From: CAYYYG01 sp964591375
GTDB taxonomy: Bacteria; Patescibacteriota; Microgenomatia; UBA1406; GWC2-37-13
Assembly (NCBI GenBank): GCA_964591375.1
Contig: CAZQAU010000005.1
Span: 1 to 64,000 of the forward strand
Length of the DNA: 64,000 nucleotides
Direction: 5' to 3'
The stretch's first letter is position 1. Each line of letters starts with the position of its first letter. The notes below the pieces were generated by a model, which saw only the letters and a program-made list of their open reading frames with translations, did not search any database and was not told the DNA's origin. A program made the position numbers and the translations under genes. Positions 1-9,600 of the stretch are shown here, piece after piece.

Positions 1-1057
1 GGTGATCTTAAACATGTACAGAAGGGAATTCGTCATACTAGAATGGTCTGGCAGGTCTGGGATTAAAATTCTCCAATAACCACCCAGGCAGATCTTGCAG
101 AATCCGAGGTCAAAATCGATTTTGGACATGATCGAAATTCTCACAGAAAGGATTTGTATGGGATCCGATCTCCATACAAAATCCTAAGGAAAATGTTAAA
201 AATTTTTTATTGTAGATTCTGCATCTCCAGTCAGAGTTTGGACTTTTTGCCTTACAAAAGGTTTCTGGTTTTTGTATGGTTAGTAAATTATAGAAAGGAT
301 CTTAAGTATGGATCCAGACCATACAAAATTTATACGGTAACACTAAAATTTTTTATTGTAGATTCTGCATCTCCAGACAGAGTTTGCACTTTTTGCCTTA
401 CAAAAGGTTTTTGGTTTTTGAAAATTTTCCATTCAAACTTTTTATTCTACATTCTAAAATTTGTCCATTCAAATTCCTAAGGAACGTTCTGAATTTTGTG
501 AACCCACGTGGTTGCGTGACAACTTGGTCACGTGACAACTCCCAAAAACCCTGATGGGGTCGCCAACAGTTGGTTCGAAGACTTTGGATCCACAAAATCT
601 TGGACGCCTACTTAGCGGGTTTTTACATTCAAAAAAGCTGTACTTCGTTAAGCGGGGGGTGATCTTAAACATGTACAGAAGGGAATTCGGTATACTAGAA
701 TGGTCTGTTAGGTCTGGGATTGAAATTCTCCAATAACCACCCAGGCAGATCTTGTAGAATCCGAGGTCAAAATCGATTTTGGACATGATCGAATTTTTTA
801 CAGAAAGGGTTTGAATGGAGATCCGATCTTCATACAAAATCCTAAGGAAAAATACGAAAAATTTTTATTGCAGATTCTGCATCTCCAGACAGAGTTTGTA
901 ATCTTTGCCTTACAAAAGGTTTTTGGATTTTGAACAAATAAAAAAATAATGGAAGTTTTTTGGGTAATCGATTTACAAAAAAGTACTTAGAGAAAAAATT
1001 TTTTTATTAAGACCAAAAAGTAAAACACATGCAAAATATTTTTTGAACACAAGTACA
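1..1057. repeat. Non-coding diverged direct repeats
   Basis: No credible gene lies here. Bases 1-278 recur at about 658-940 with scattered substitutions and small indels (offset about 657). A third, partial copy covers about 290-425; it shares the block from the GAAAGGAT box to the CCTTACAAAAGG box. Each unit contains a short inverted repeat, TTGTATGG with CCATACAA, around a GATC-rich core (146-171 in the first unit). Between the copies, 500-540 holds two CACGTG palindromes (505-510 and 529-534) and a repeated CGTGACAACT. The stretch is visibly richer in G and C than the rest of the window. Since the window starts inside a unit, more copies may lie upstream. A genome-end repeat, a homologous region or an origin are all possible. 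Confidence 0.85.
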
Positions 1058-1765
1058 CTAAGCATAGACATAGTTACAATGAGGATTTTGTTTTACATAT
1101 GCATATCCATCGGTTATTTTTATGTAATCTAAATACTGTAGTATTTTTTCAAGCATTTCGCCATGATCCAGATCCAAAGCATCCATTTCAAACACGGCCC
1201 TTTTTGATTCGTCCATGGGAATAATGTCCTTTTTGGTATGCCGTTGCTTCATGATAAGCAAATTGTCTGATATGATCATGGTAACTCCTTCACATAGCCC
1301 TAATTCGATTTCATTATGTTTCACAAGGATTTCGTAATTGGGACATTTTGGAAATTTGATTTGGTCAAGAGTCCTGTACAACGCATGAACCGATTTGATG
1401 GTCATATTGAAAACGTCTAAGTCTTCATTGCAGTAATCAACAGTACTATCTTTTGTATGCAGAAAAGGACAAACTTCGTCCACTTTCGCCCATTGTTCCT
1501 TATTGATATGACCATGACAATTGGGTTGTGGTTGCTGTTGTTCCTGGCCATATGTATTGTAAACATATACACATGCCCCCAAAGACGCTATCACAACGGC
1601 AACTGCACCTATAATAATCAGAGATATTGTTGCTTTGATACAGAATTTTTTTCTGGCAGAAGTAGTAACAGGTTGTCGTATTGTAAGGTCAGGGGAAAAC
1701 TCAAGGCCGTTTTCTTTGTCATCAAATCGACTCATTTCAACGCCATACTCATTTGGATTATCCAT
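1058..1765 (-). CDS. Type II membrane protein with Cys-rich ectodomain
   Basis: This 235-residue protein is not recognised. It has a 40-residue cytoplasmic-type N-terminus, one hydrophobic segment at about 43-68, and a C-terminal ectodomain of about 165 residues. The ectodomain has six cysteines that could pair into three disulfides, and one NMT glycosylation site. No cleavable signal is seen, so a signal-anchor orientation is inferred. It is the first gene after the repeat region and reads towards it. The ATG is followed by a charged stretch and preceded by an AT-rich leader. A virion or secretory-pathway membrane protein is plausible, but there is no family evidence. Confidence 0.8.
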   Translation of the reverse strand: MDNPNEYGVEMSRFDDKENGLEFSPDLTIRQPVTTSARKKFCIKATISLIIIGAVAVVIASLGACVYVYNTYGQEQQQPQPNCHGHINKEQWAKVDEVCPFLHTKDSTVDYCNEDLDVFNMTIKSVHALYRTLDQIKFPKCPNYEILVKHNEIELGLCEGVTMIISDNLLIMKQRHTKKDIIPMDESKRAVFEMDALDLDHGEMLEKILQYLDYIKITDGYAYVKQNPHCNYVYA

Positions 1766-1926
1766 TCAAAATAGTACAAGTTCTTTTCTGCGATATGCAA
1801 TTTTTAAAACACCAATGTTTTATTAATTCAAAAAATAAAACCACTAATTGTATGAGAAACAACACTTTAGCAAAAAATATGTATCATATTTCTTTTTGTA
1901 TAATAAACAAATATATAATATCAGTT

Positions 1927-2439
1927 TCATCGGCACTGCATATAATTCCATAGTAAATTTGAACATCGATCCATAGCATTCATCAAACACACAATTGCAT
2001 TTGATTTACGATTATGATCCTCAGTTTTTTTATGTAATTCTAACTTGAGTGCTTTTGTTAACCAATAAAGTTCGTCATATCCATTTTTTTGGCACCAAAT
2101 GCTCTCTGATTCTATTGTTATATGGTCAAAATGAATTGTTACCAAAACATACGGACAAGTATTGAGTGTTTTGAAAAATTCTTTTTTCCCATATCCAGAT
2201 ATATCAACATTTCCGTACAAAATAAATTTGATAGGTTTAAAAATTGATACTCTTTGAGAAATATCTTCCAAAAGAATATATCCCATATGTTCACTATTGT
2301 CACTAATTCCTTTCAAAAGAGGTGATGTTTTTTGTAATAGATCAATTAATAATTGCATTCCATCTAAGTCAAGTCTTTCGGTATGCATGCGAAGATTTGT
2401 GCTATATTCATATGCATGTGGGTTATTTAATGTACTCAT
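1927..2439 (-). CDS. Hypothetical protein, 170 residues
   Basis: This soluble-looking protein of 170 residues has no family I recognise. It has no membrane segment or signal peptide. The N-terminal half is helical (around residues 25-60). The middle alternates hydrophobic strands (KFILYG, YVLVTIHF), and the C-terminus is helical with cysteines. It lies between two other minus-strand orphans, with AT-rich gaps of 161 and 114 bases. Confidence 0.75.
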   Translation of the reverse strand: MSTLNNPHAYEYSTNLRMHTERLDLDGMQLLIDLLQKTSPLLKGISDNSEHMGYILLEDISQRVSIFKPIKFILYGNVDISGYGKKEFFKTLNTCPYVLVTIHFDHITIESESIWCQKNGYDELYWLTKALKLELHKKTEDHNRKSNAIVCLMNAMDRCSNLLWNYMQCR

Positions 2440-2553
2440 TGTTGTTTTAGCAACTGTTTTTTTTTGGAAAAGCTATTTTGATAAACACAAGTTTTGAAAA
2501 CACCATAAAACTTTTTTTTATTTTTTCAAAAAATAAGAACATTTTTTTGTTGG

Positions 2554-3318
2554 TTAAATTGCTCCAGCCAAACGCCGTTTTTTCAATCCAAATTTTTTCT
2601 CTTTGAGTAGTCTGTATTCTACATTGCCAATAGTACTAGAAAACTCACAAAATTCATCGTATTCGATAACCAATTTGTTATTCGGATCAATTGATTCATA
2701 TACAATTTCGAGAATGTCAGTGTTTAGTAGCTGGATACAAATATCCGGACCTAACTCGCCAGCAGGAATGCTATTAACTATAAGCAATTTTCCGACCGAA
2801 GTACGTTCCAATGTCAAATGACTACTTAATGTATAATGTATATATTCACATTGCACATCTGATATTATTCCACTGCCTAACTTCATATTTAATAAAGTCG
2901 CATTTCTAATAATAGCATTTTTCTTAATATCAACAATTTGTGCATCTGTAAGATTGTTTATATCTGTGGTTTCTCCTAATATTTTTACAATTCCACTTGT
3001 ATTTGTAATTTTGCTATTAGTACTGTAAACACTAGTACCACTTTTGTAAAGTGTACGACATTTGCTTATTTTGCAATCTTTTGCATGAATCTCATATGGC
3101 AATCCACAGTTACTTACTTTCATAGTATCAGTTTTGATACTACCGATTATTGTTGTATGTTTTGCATTTACATCAGTAGTCATAATTCTTTTTTCTAAAG
3201 TGCAGTTTTTAAGCGTAAGTTTTTTGCATTGGACATCACATTCAACCTTGCTATTTGTAAATGAAAAATCGGTTGGTACGAGGGATTTGATAGTTTGGTT
3301 ATTGCAAAGGCATCTCAT
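2554..3318 (-). CDS. Hypothetical repetitive beta-rich protein
   Basis: This 254-residue protein has no recognised family. Residues 10-200 show a loose periodic pattern of short strands rich in Thr, Ser, Ile and Cys, such as LTLKNCTLEK and IVKILGETTDI. Such periodicity suggests a beta-solenoid, which is inference. The C-terminus is basic (residues 240-252). Eight cysteines lie in the first 90 residues or so without an obvious zinc motif. The gene diverges from the abundant-looking gene at 3519, and the shared 200-base gap contains a repeated palindrome. Confidence 0.75.
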   Translation of the reverse strand: MRCLCNNQTIKSLVPTDFSFTNSKVECDVQCKKLTLKNCTLEKRIMTTDVNAKHTTIIGSIKTDTMKVSNCGLPYEIHAKDCKISKCRTLYKSGTSVYSTNSKITNTSGIVKILGETTDINNLTDAQIVDIKKNAIIRNATLLNMKLGSGIISDVQCEYIHYTLSSHLTLERTSVGKLLIVNSIPAGELGPDICIQLLNTDILEIVYESIDPNNKLVIEYDEFCEFSSTIGNVEYRLLKEKKFGLKKRRLAGAI

Positions 3319-3394
3319 TTTAAAATGCTTTTTTTAAACGGGGTTGTGAAATTATAACTGATTAGTATAAGTGTTTTTAAGTCCGTATGATTTT

Positions 3395-3440
3395 TCCCAA
3401 TTGGGAAAATTCCCATTTGAGTAAAACCCAATTGGGAAAA
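3395..3440. promoter_or_regulatory. Paired CCCAATTGGG palindromes in divergent promoter gap
   Basis: Two copies of the perfect palindrome CCCAATTGGG, each followed by AAAA, lie about 31 bases apart, with a half site TTCCCATTTG between them. They sit between the divergent genes starting at 3318 and 3519, about 80-120 bases ahead of the latter. Paired palindromes in a divergent promoter look like binding sites for a dimeric regulator. That is inference; the repeats themselves are plain in the sequence. Confidence 0.5.
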
Positions 3441-3518
3441 ATATTATTAATTTTTAAAGCAAAAAGAATTTGGCTAATAGTATTTTTTTTACTTTGCAAA
3501 GTTGTTAACAAAACTAAG

Positions 3519-5111
3519 ATGGCAAGACAAGTGAAGAAAAAGAGAACAGAAAAACCAGCAGAAGAAGATACTTCTGATTCTTCGTCTGAAAGTGAAGGAG
3601 AAGAAGAACAACAATTAGTTAGGCGAAGAAAAGAGCCAGAGAAGCCTGTTGAGCAAGCAGCTGAACCAGAACAGCCAGTGCAACAAAAATCATTTGCTGG
3701 AGCAGCTACGAAACGAGCACCAAACTCATTGGCAACAGTAGCAGCTGGATCAAAGAACGATACTGCTTCAGGAGTGAAAACCAAATCATTATTACCAGAT
3801 TTGTCTTTTTTCGAAAAGAAAGAGGAGTTTAGAGAAATCGTTCAGGCTCTTTATCGACGATGGGAATTTTCTGGAGTCATTCCCAAAGATGACTGGGCAC
3901 GAACAGTTGGATTTCCTGATGGATGGAAATTGAAGATGGTGGCTGCTAGCAAGGGATCTAGATATCTGGGCAACTTTAAAGTAGCCTTTGTTGGTCCCAA
4001 ATCCACTCAAAAGCTTGATAGTAAAATTTATGAGAAGCTTTATTCGGTTATCACACCGCCGCTTCCTATTGAATCGTTTATTGGAGGGATTGGTATGGGC
4101 GGAGACCTGACCAAAAAAAATGAACGGGTTTATCCTCACAAGAACAAGCATTATATTGCATATGTATGCAGTGGGAAGTTTTATCCTGAAGAACTGCAAA
4201 ATTTATTGTATCCGGAAATGGCAAAAATGTTTTGGCATGCAACCCGGGAGACATGCATACGATTCCTTGAGCAGATGTATGACAAGCCCGATGTATATCC
4301 TGACATCAAGGCAACCTGGAAAGAAAAAGAAATCAAAGATTTGATAGAAAAGAATGGTGGTGAAGATAGAGATAAGAATGGGGTTTTGATTGATGAAAAC
4401 CATCCTGTTGTTATTGCAAACACCAAAAAGAAATTTATTGATGGTGGAAAGATGATGGCTACCACTGCGACTTGCTTGAATGAAGAAGGGGTAGAAGAAA
4501 TTATGCCCATTATCAAAATAAGCAAGAACGCATTCAAATACAATTCTCCAAGTGGAAAGTCTACAGACGCCGCTCCAATCTTGACAGAAAAAGATTATGT
4601 AACCTTTGGAAAAGATTATGAGTGGTATTATAATATGAATAATTGTAATGAGATCATCGAAATCATGAAGAAGCTCAATTACACATTTGAGCGATGGAGA
4701 ATTACAAATGGACAGGGGCAATTGATAACCCATGTGCCATATGAAGGAAAGAAAACTCCAGTGGATAAATTGCCAGTTACTGTCAATTTGGTATGGCCTG
4801 GATGTATTGCAAGAAATGTGTTTTTCTTCTTCCCTTATGCCTGTGAGGCAAGTGACGAGAAAGATATGAAGTATGGAGTGCGCGGCTATGTTTTGAGAGC
4901 ATCTGGAGGAAAACAAGAGCATTTGCAGCTTATCTACAAACAAGCCGAACGACAAAAGTCTGGAGCGGTTATGGGAGCAGTATTTGGAGCACAAAACGAA
5001 GAGGATTTGATAAACACAAACAAAGATGGAGAGTTTGATGATTTTACTGAATATTTGAACGACGAGACAAAGGAAATTGCAGAAGGCACTGCTCCTCCAA
5101 CAGCTTCGTAA
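3519..5111 (+). CDS. Abundant-looking protein with acidic C-terminus
   Basis: This 530-residue protein is not recognised. I chose the ATG at 3519; the upstream in-frame extension begins in the promoter palindromes and looks non-coding. The N-terminus (1-90) is disordered, basic then acidic/Ser-rich (KKKR, SSSESEGEEEQ). Residues 95-480 look globular with many aromatic positions, and the last 40 residues are acidic. A basic head, beta-rich core and acidic tail also occur in single-stranded DNA-binding proteins, but no signature confirms that. A long, isolated promoter region and less AT-biased codon use than the neighbours hint at strong expression. Confidence 0.85.
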   Translation: MARQVKKKRTEKPAEEDTSDSSSESEGEEEQQLVRRRKEPEKPVEQAAEPEQPVQQKSFAGAATKRAPNSLATVAAGSKNDTASGVKTKSLLPDLSFFEKKEEFREIVQALYRRWEFSGVIPKDDWARTVGFPDGWKLKMVAASKGSRYLGNFKVAFVGPKSTQKLDSKIYEKLYSVITPPLPIESFIGGIGMGGDLTKKNERVYPHKNKHYIAYVCSGKFYPEELQNLLYPEMAKMFWHATRETCIRFLEQMYDKPDVYPDIKATWKEKEIKDLIEKNGGEDRDKNGVLIDENHPVVIANTKKKFIDGGKMMATTATCLNEEGVEEIMPIIKISKNAFKYNSPSGKSTDAAPILTEKDYVTFGKDYEWYYNMNNCNEIIEIMKKLNYTFERWRITNGQGQLITHVPYEGKKTPVDKLPVTVNLVWPGCIARNVFFFFPYACEASDEKDMKYGVRGYVLRASGGKQEHLQLIYKQAERQKSGAVMGAVFGAQNEEDLINTNKDGEFDDFTEYLNDETKEIAEGTAPPTAS

Positions 5112-5211
5112 AACAACTATTTTTTTATGTGTTTAGTGTTTTTGGTTTTATTTATATATTGGGGTTTTGTAAAACGAATGAATCTAATTAATAAAAATTT
5201 GAATATTGAAA

Positions 5212-5655
5212 ATGAGTTGGAAAGTGTTAAATGAAACGGATGATTCAACAAGGCTTAAATTAATTATTGCATCAAAAGAATTAGTTGCGAAAGGACTAAA
5301 GGATAAGCAAATTTCTAAATACGAACCATCACTTAAAGACGAAATAGATTGTGCCGGAGCCATTCAAAACATTATTAAAACAACCAAAAAAAATGACTAT
5401 GGGATAATAACAAACGCATGGAAAAAAGTTGCAAATGAAACCGGTGTACTGTATCGATTAGAAGATACAAGAGATTATCAGTATGTTCTTACTGTGTATG
5501 GATCAGTGAATGAAACGAAAAAACAAACTACAACCACAATCAAAGTGTATACAGATGGACGATGGTATTTGTACGGAGCCATATTTTTTTTGTTTTTATT
5601 GTTTGGTTCAGTGTTTCATGATTTTTGTAACAACGATGCTATGGCATTTTTTTAG
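5212..5655 (+). CDS. Small tail-anchored membrane protein
   Basis: This 147-residue orphan starts at the ATG at 5212; an in-frame TTG just upstream is unlikely to be used. Residues 1-110 are hydrophilic and mixed helical/strand. One hydrophobic segment at about 119-138 is followed by a short tail, so it is probably tail-anchored with its N-terminus in the cytosol or virion interior. It lies 100 bases after the 530-residue gene, on the same strand. Confidence 0.75.
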   Translation: MSWKVLNETDDSTRLKLIIASKELVAKGLKDKQISKYEPSLKDEIDCAGAIQNIIKTTKKNDYGIITNAWKKVANETGVLYRLEDTRDYQYVLTVYGSVNETKKQTTTTIKVYTDGRWYLYGAIFFLFLLFGSVFHDFCNNDAMAFF

Positions 5656-5747
5656 ACGAATAAAAGTATTTTGTTATATGTATAAAATAAAAAAAGTGAA
5701 CAATATTAAACCTTTTTAATTGCAATTCAATTTTATCATAATTATAC

Positions 5748-6620
5748 ATGGCATTAGTAAGAGCCAAAGCAATTTATCATAACGAAAACAATGCTGACAT
5801 TCAAACAACACTGGGCGCAAGAGCAATTGAAAATTTTTTATTGATTTTGAGTGGAAAGCTTTTGGATGTCAAATATACAGTCACTACAGTAAACGACGAA
5901 ATATATTACTGTGCATTCAAGTTATATCCAACAGCAACTATCAAGTTGAGTGATATAGAAAACATAGTCAAAAACGGACAAAAGCTTGTGTACAATGTCG
6001 AAACTGTAGTGGATGATGGGAAACATTTTTGGTTAAGGATATACATGTTCAATGCAATTACAGAAGAATACAAAAATTATTTCCCTCCTATAGCAATTAT
6101 CAAAACGATTACAATGAAAAAGAGCGCCTTTCCTGAAATTGAAGAGGCAGATTTTGAAGTTGTATCTGATATAATCAAAAGTGTATATCACATGCAGACC
6201 ACAATGCCTGAGCTCGGGATGTTTATCGAAAACAAATTAAAAGAAATGGAATATGTGGTTACTTTTACAGGACTAAAATCCATTGACCATGCATTTATCA
6301 TCCATCTGGCATCAAAAGGATTGACATTTATTGAACGGTTTGAAATCATGTACAATACATTAGCCACTCCTACAGTAAAGTTTTCAAACACTTTGCTTAT
6401 TAAGATATACATCAGAAAAAGCTGCAAGCAGAGCACGTTTGTATTTGTGCCTTTGTCTCAATTAAATGACGATGAAGATGATTGTCCGGTTTCGGTTTCA
6501 AACGGGAAACGAACGGCTAGGACAGTGGAAAACGGTACTGATAGCGAATGTGACAATACTAGAATAGATAAATATATTCCAAATAAAAAGATGCTGCTTA
6601 CCAATGGAATATTTAAATGA
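5748..6620 (+). CDS. Hypothetical protein with duplicated domain
   Basis: This 290-residue protein has no family I can name. It seems to contain two related halves. About residues 27-105 (ENFLLILSGKLLDVKY, then a strand pair and a long helix) resemble about residues 145-225 (MFIENKLKEMEYVV, then a similar strand pair). The last 55 residues are polar and probably disordered. Internal duplication is typical of sliding clamps and capsid triplex proteins, among others, but nothing in the sequence selects one. An AATAAA follows shortly after the stop, shared with the convergent helicase gene. Confidence 0.8.
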   Translation: MALVRAKAIYHNENNADIQTTLGARAIENFLLILSGKLLDVKYTVTTVNDEIYYCAFKLYPTATIKLSDIENIVKNGQKLVYNVETVVDDGKHFWLRIYMFNAITEEYKNYFPPIAIIKTITMKKSAFPEIEEADFEVVSDIIKSVYHMQTTMPELGMFIENKLKEMEYVVTFTGLKSIDHAFIIHLASKGLTFIERFEIMYNTLATPTVKFSNTLLIKIYIRKSCKQSTFVFVPLSQLNDDEDDCPVSVSNGKRTARTVENGTDSECDNTRIDKYIPNKKMLLTNGIFK

Positions 6621-6670
6621 GTAGTGTTGCAAAATGTTTAATAAAAAGTACAAATTTTATTTTTTTCAAA

Positions 6671-9600
6671 TTATTCTATAACATTGCCATTCAACACGCC
6701 TGTGACCCAATCAAAATCCATATCAACTTCCACTTGAATAGGACTATTTGATTTTTCGCAAGATGGTTGTTCATCTTTTTCGTTTATAAAAACCATACTT
6801 GTTTTTTTCTTTTTTTCAAAAATCTTCTTCGATTGTTTTATATTTTCACGTGTTCCCAAGTCAATAATATTTGTAATTTTATGACCTAATCTTTTTTTGT
6901 CAACATCTATCAAAGTACCAGGGAATCCATCTTGAGTTATTTCAATAGGAGAATTTGTCATATCATCTTGTTCGTCCAAGTGCGATATTTTTGTGGCATT
7001 ATTGGCATTAATTCTAATAGTTGAATGGGACATTGTGCTAACTAATTTAGAACTATCTATATCTTCCATTTGATGAATTTGAGGAGGCTCTTGTTGTTTG
7101 TTCTTTTTGGATTTTGATTTTCTATGTTTCTGCTTACCAAAGGATTTCTTTCCTTTGTCTGGTATATCCGGTCTTCCAGATTTCTGATTGTTGATATCAA
7201 GCTGATAACATGATTTTGGCAGTCTCGATTCCAAATTCGCCCCAATAATACCATATGTACTTGTAACAGTTTCCATAAATCCAATTTCCTGAGTCAATGC
7301 ATCATATTCCTCCTGGGTTTCTGCATTGATAATTTCATTGATTTTAGACTTTGTCTCTCTCAATTCAGTCATTTCATCAATGATAATATTCGGGTATACA
7401 TCCGTTCCCTTTCCATCATATGCATTCCATCTATTATATTTGTCTTCTCGAATCAATGGAGTGGTGTGCTGTGTCTTGTATTGTTCAAATGTAAGCCCCA
7501 AAGCAACCCAATGCGGCTGCATAGACTCAAACTGAGGATGTACGGCTTCATACGGCTCCGTATTCACACTCTTATAATATTCGATAAGTGCTTCTTTGTC
7601 GTTTCTGAAAACAGGGACCATGCATTCACTGGATGGCAAATCAACATCTTCTGTATTGTCAACTGCATCCAAAATCCTGCGCACTGCTTTAGATTCTTCA
7701 GAATTGTCAGTACATTGATCATCTATATTATTTGCGTATTGATGGGATTGAAAATTTGCAGGAATACTGTCTACTATTTCGCTTTGTATTCTTTTCTGTT
7801 CTGTTTTCTCCTTGAATGGCTTGATAACATCTTTCACAAGTTTTTTGAAAATGCGTTTCTCTTTGTCGTTCATGTCAAGCATATTCTCTGCCACAGCAGT
7901 TGCCTTTGTCAAAATTTCATTGTAATTGTATACATTAGAAAGCATTTCTCGTCTGGTCATTTTCTCTGTGCATGGAAAATGGCATAATTCTGCATGTTTC
8001 ATGGCTCCATATAAATCCAAAGAGGTATCCACAATAATAGACGCCTTTCTTTCCTTGAGTATACTATCTGCAGTGTCCTTTGTAAGACCGCCTTGAGCAA
8101 TATATTTCAAGTGCTTTTTAGAAACAAAATTCAAGTTAGGAAAAATCATTTTCTTTTTGCAAGTGTTTTCTTTGGGAATTTGTTGATCCAAATCCGAAGT
8201 CATTCCTTTGCCCAAACGCAAGGTTGTGAAATACGGAGTGCAATCATTCAAATATCCCCACATATAATCGCATACAGGCTGGTGCTCTGTATTAAATATT
8301 TCTCTTAGACTACGCTTTAAGCACACATCAATATCATAATGAGCATAATTCAAAAACTCCCATGAAATATGGATTTCATTCCTATGTTCATCAATTTCAG
8401 CAATAGGGATATTAAATTTTTCTTTGCCTACTCTTACAGGCGGCTTGGTTAAATCAACTTTATCAAAATGATATTTGTGTGATCTTATGTATGTTCTAGT
8501 CAAATTCCACAATATATACTGAACATGTCGCACAGCATAGGCTTCAGTGGAACCTATTTCTCCTCCTTTCATATATCCCACAAGCTTAGCTGCTAAATCT
8601 GTTATGCTATTCTTGAATGTCACATATTGCCAATCAATAATAGACTTTGAGGTTCGGGCATTATGTGAAGACTTGACTTTATCTCTTTCATTTTTGTCGT
8701 GTTCAGGAGTTTCGTCATTCTGTCCTGCAGACATCCATTTCCTTCTAAACAAGTTGTCATAAGTAATACCAGGAGCCATAGTAATGTTAACTCTCAGCTG
8801 TTCTTTAAGTGCAAGTCTGACTTCAGATATTCCCTGAGGGATTACATGTCTAAAGAATGTACCAATAGATGCTACTACATGATGACTATTCATATACAAA
8901 TAAGGTTCTAATGCACAAATGGAATCTGTTGTAATAGGCTTATTGTAAAATCGTCCTCCTGGAGAAAAGAATTCCCCAATAAACACATCCAAAAATTCAT
9001 ACAGCATTCCGCCTAGCAATAAATACTTTGTTGCCCTTGGATTAATTTCCAGTCCTATATTCTTGGTCAAGTCATCGCATACTTTAAAAATCACATACAT
9101 TCCAACAAATGAGCTTGTGACAACTACTTTAGCACGAATCAATTTGTCCAAATGGTATTTAGTTTGTTGTAAAATATGGTGTTGAGTATTCATCTTCTTT
9201 TTGGTATCAATATCTTCTTTTGATTTGTTTGATTCTTTTGTCATAGAGTCCTGAATCCTCTCATCAATATTTGTTGGGTCAGTCACTGTAACTTGTAACG
9301 ATCTCTGGACACCGGATTGTTCCACTCCATGCAATGTATGATTCAATATATTTGTAGTGGTTCCTATCATTTCCTTTTTTCTCATTCGGAGTTTCACATC
9401 ACCATTATCCAAATAGGCAGCCATGGTCACTGCCACATGATCGTCCATTTTCTTTTTCCAAGCAGCATTACAACCTCCTCCTTCTTTGTTGTCTTTGAGA
9501 TTCTCCAAATTCATCTCGTGATCTACGATAAACATATCGTTTGTAAGCCCTTTGGTATCCACTTGATCTGCTTTTGCACTAAAAGCAAATATTTCTTGAG

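Noticed and set aside
154..480. Open frame of 108 residues in the repeat region
   Set aside because: It lies wholly within the diverged repeats, its sequence repeats itself and no coding bias is seen.
469..837. Minus-strand open frame of 122 residues across the repeats
   Set aside because: It spans the junction of two repeat copies and has no gene-like features.
4203..4994. Minus-strand open frame of 263 residues
   Set aside because: It is a shadow of the plus-strand 530-residue gene, which has a better start, promoter and composition.
3519..5111. Major capsid protein or single-stranded DNA-binding protein
   Set aside because: Expression level and charge layout are suggestive, but no fold or motif supports either; it is left as unknown.
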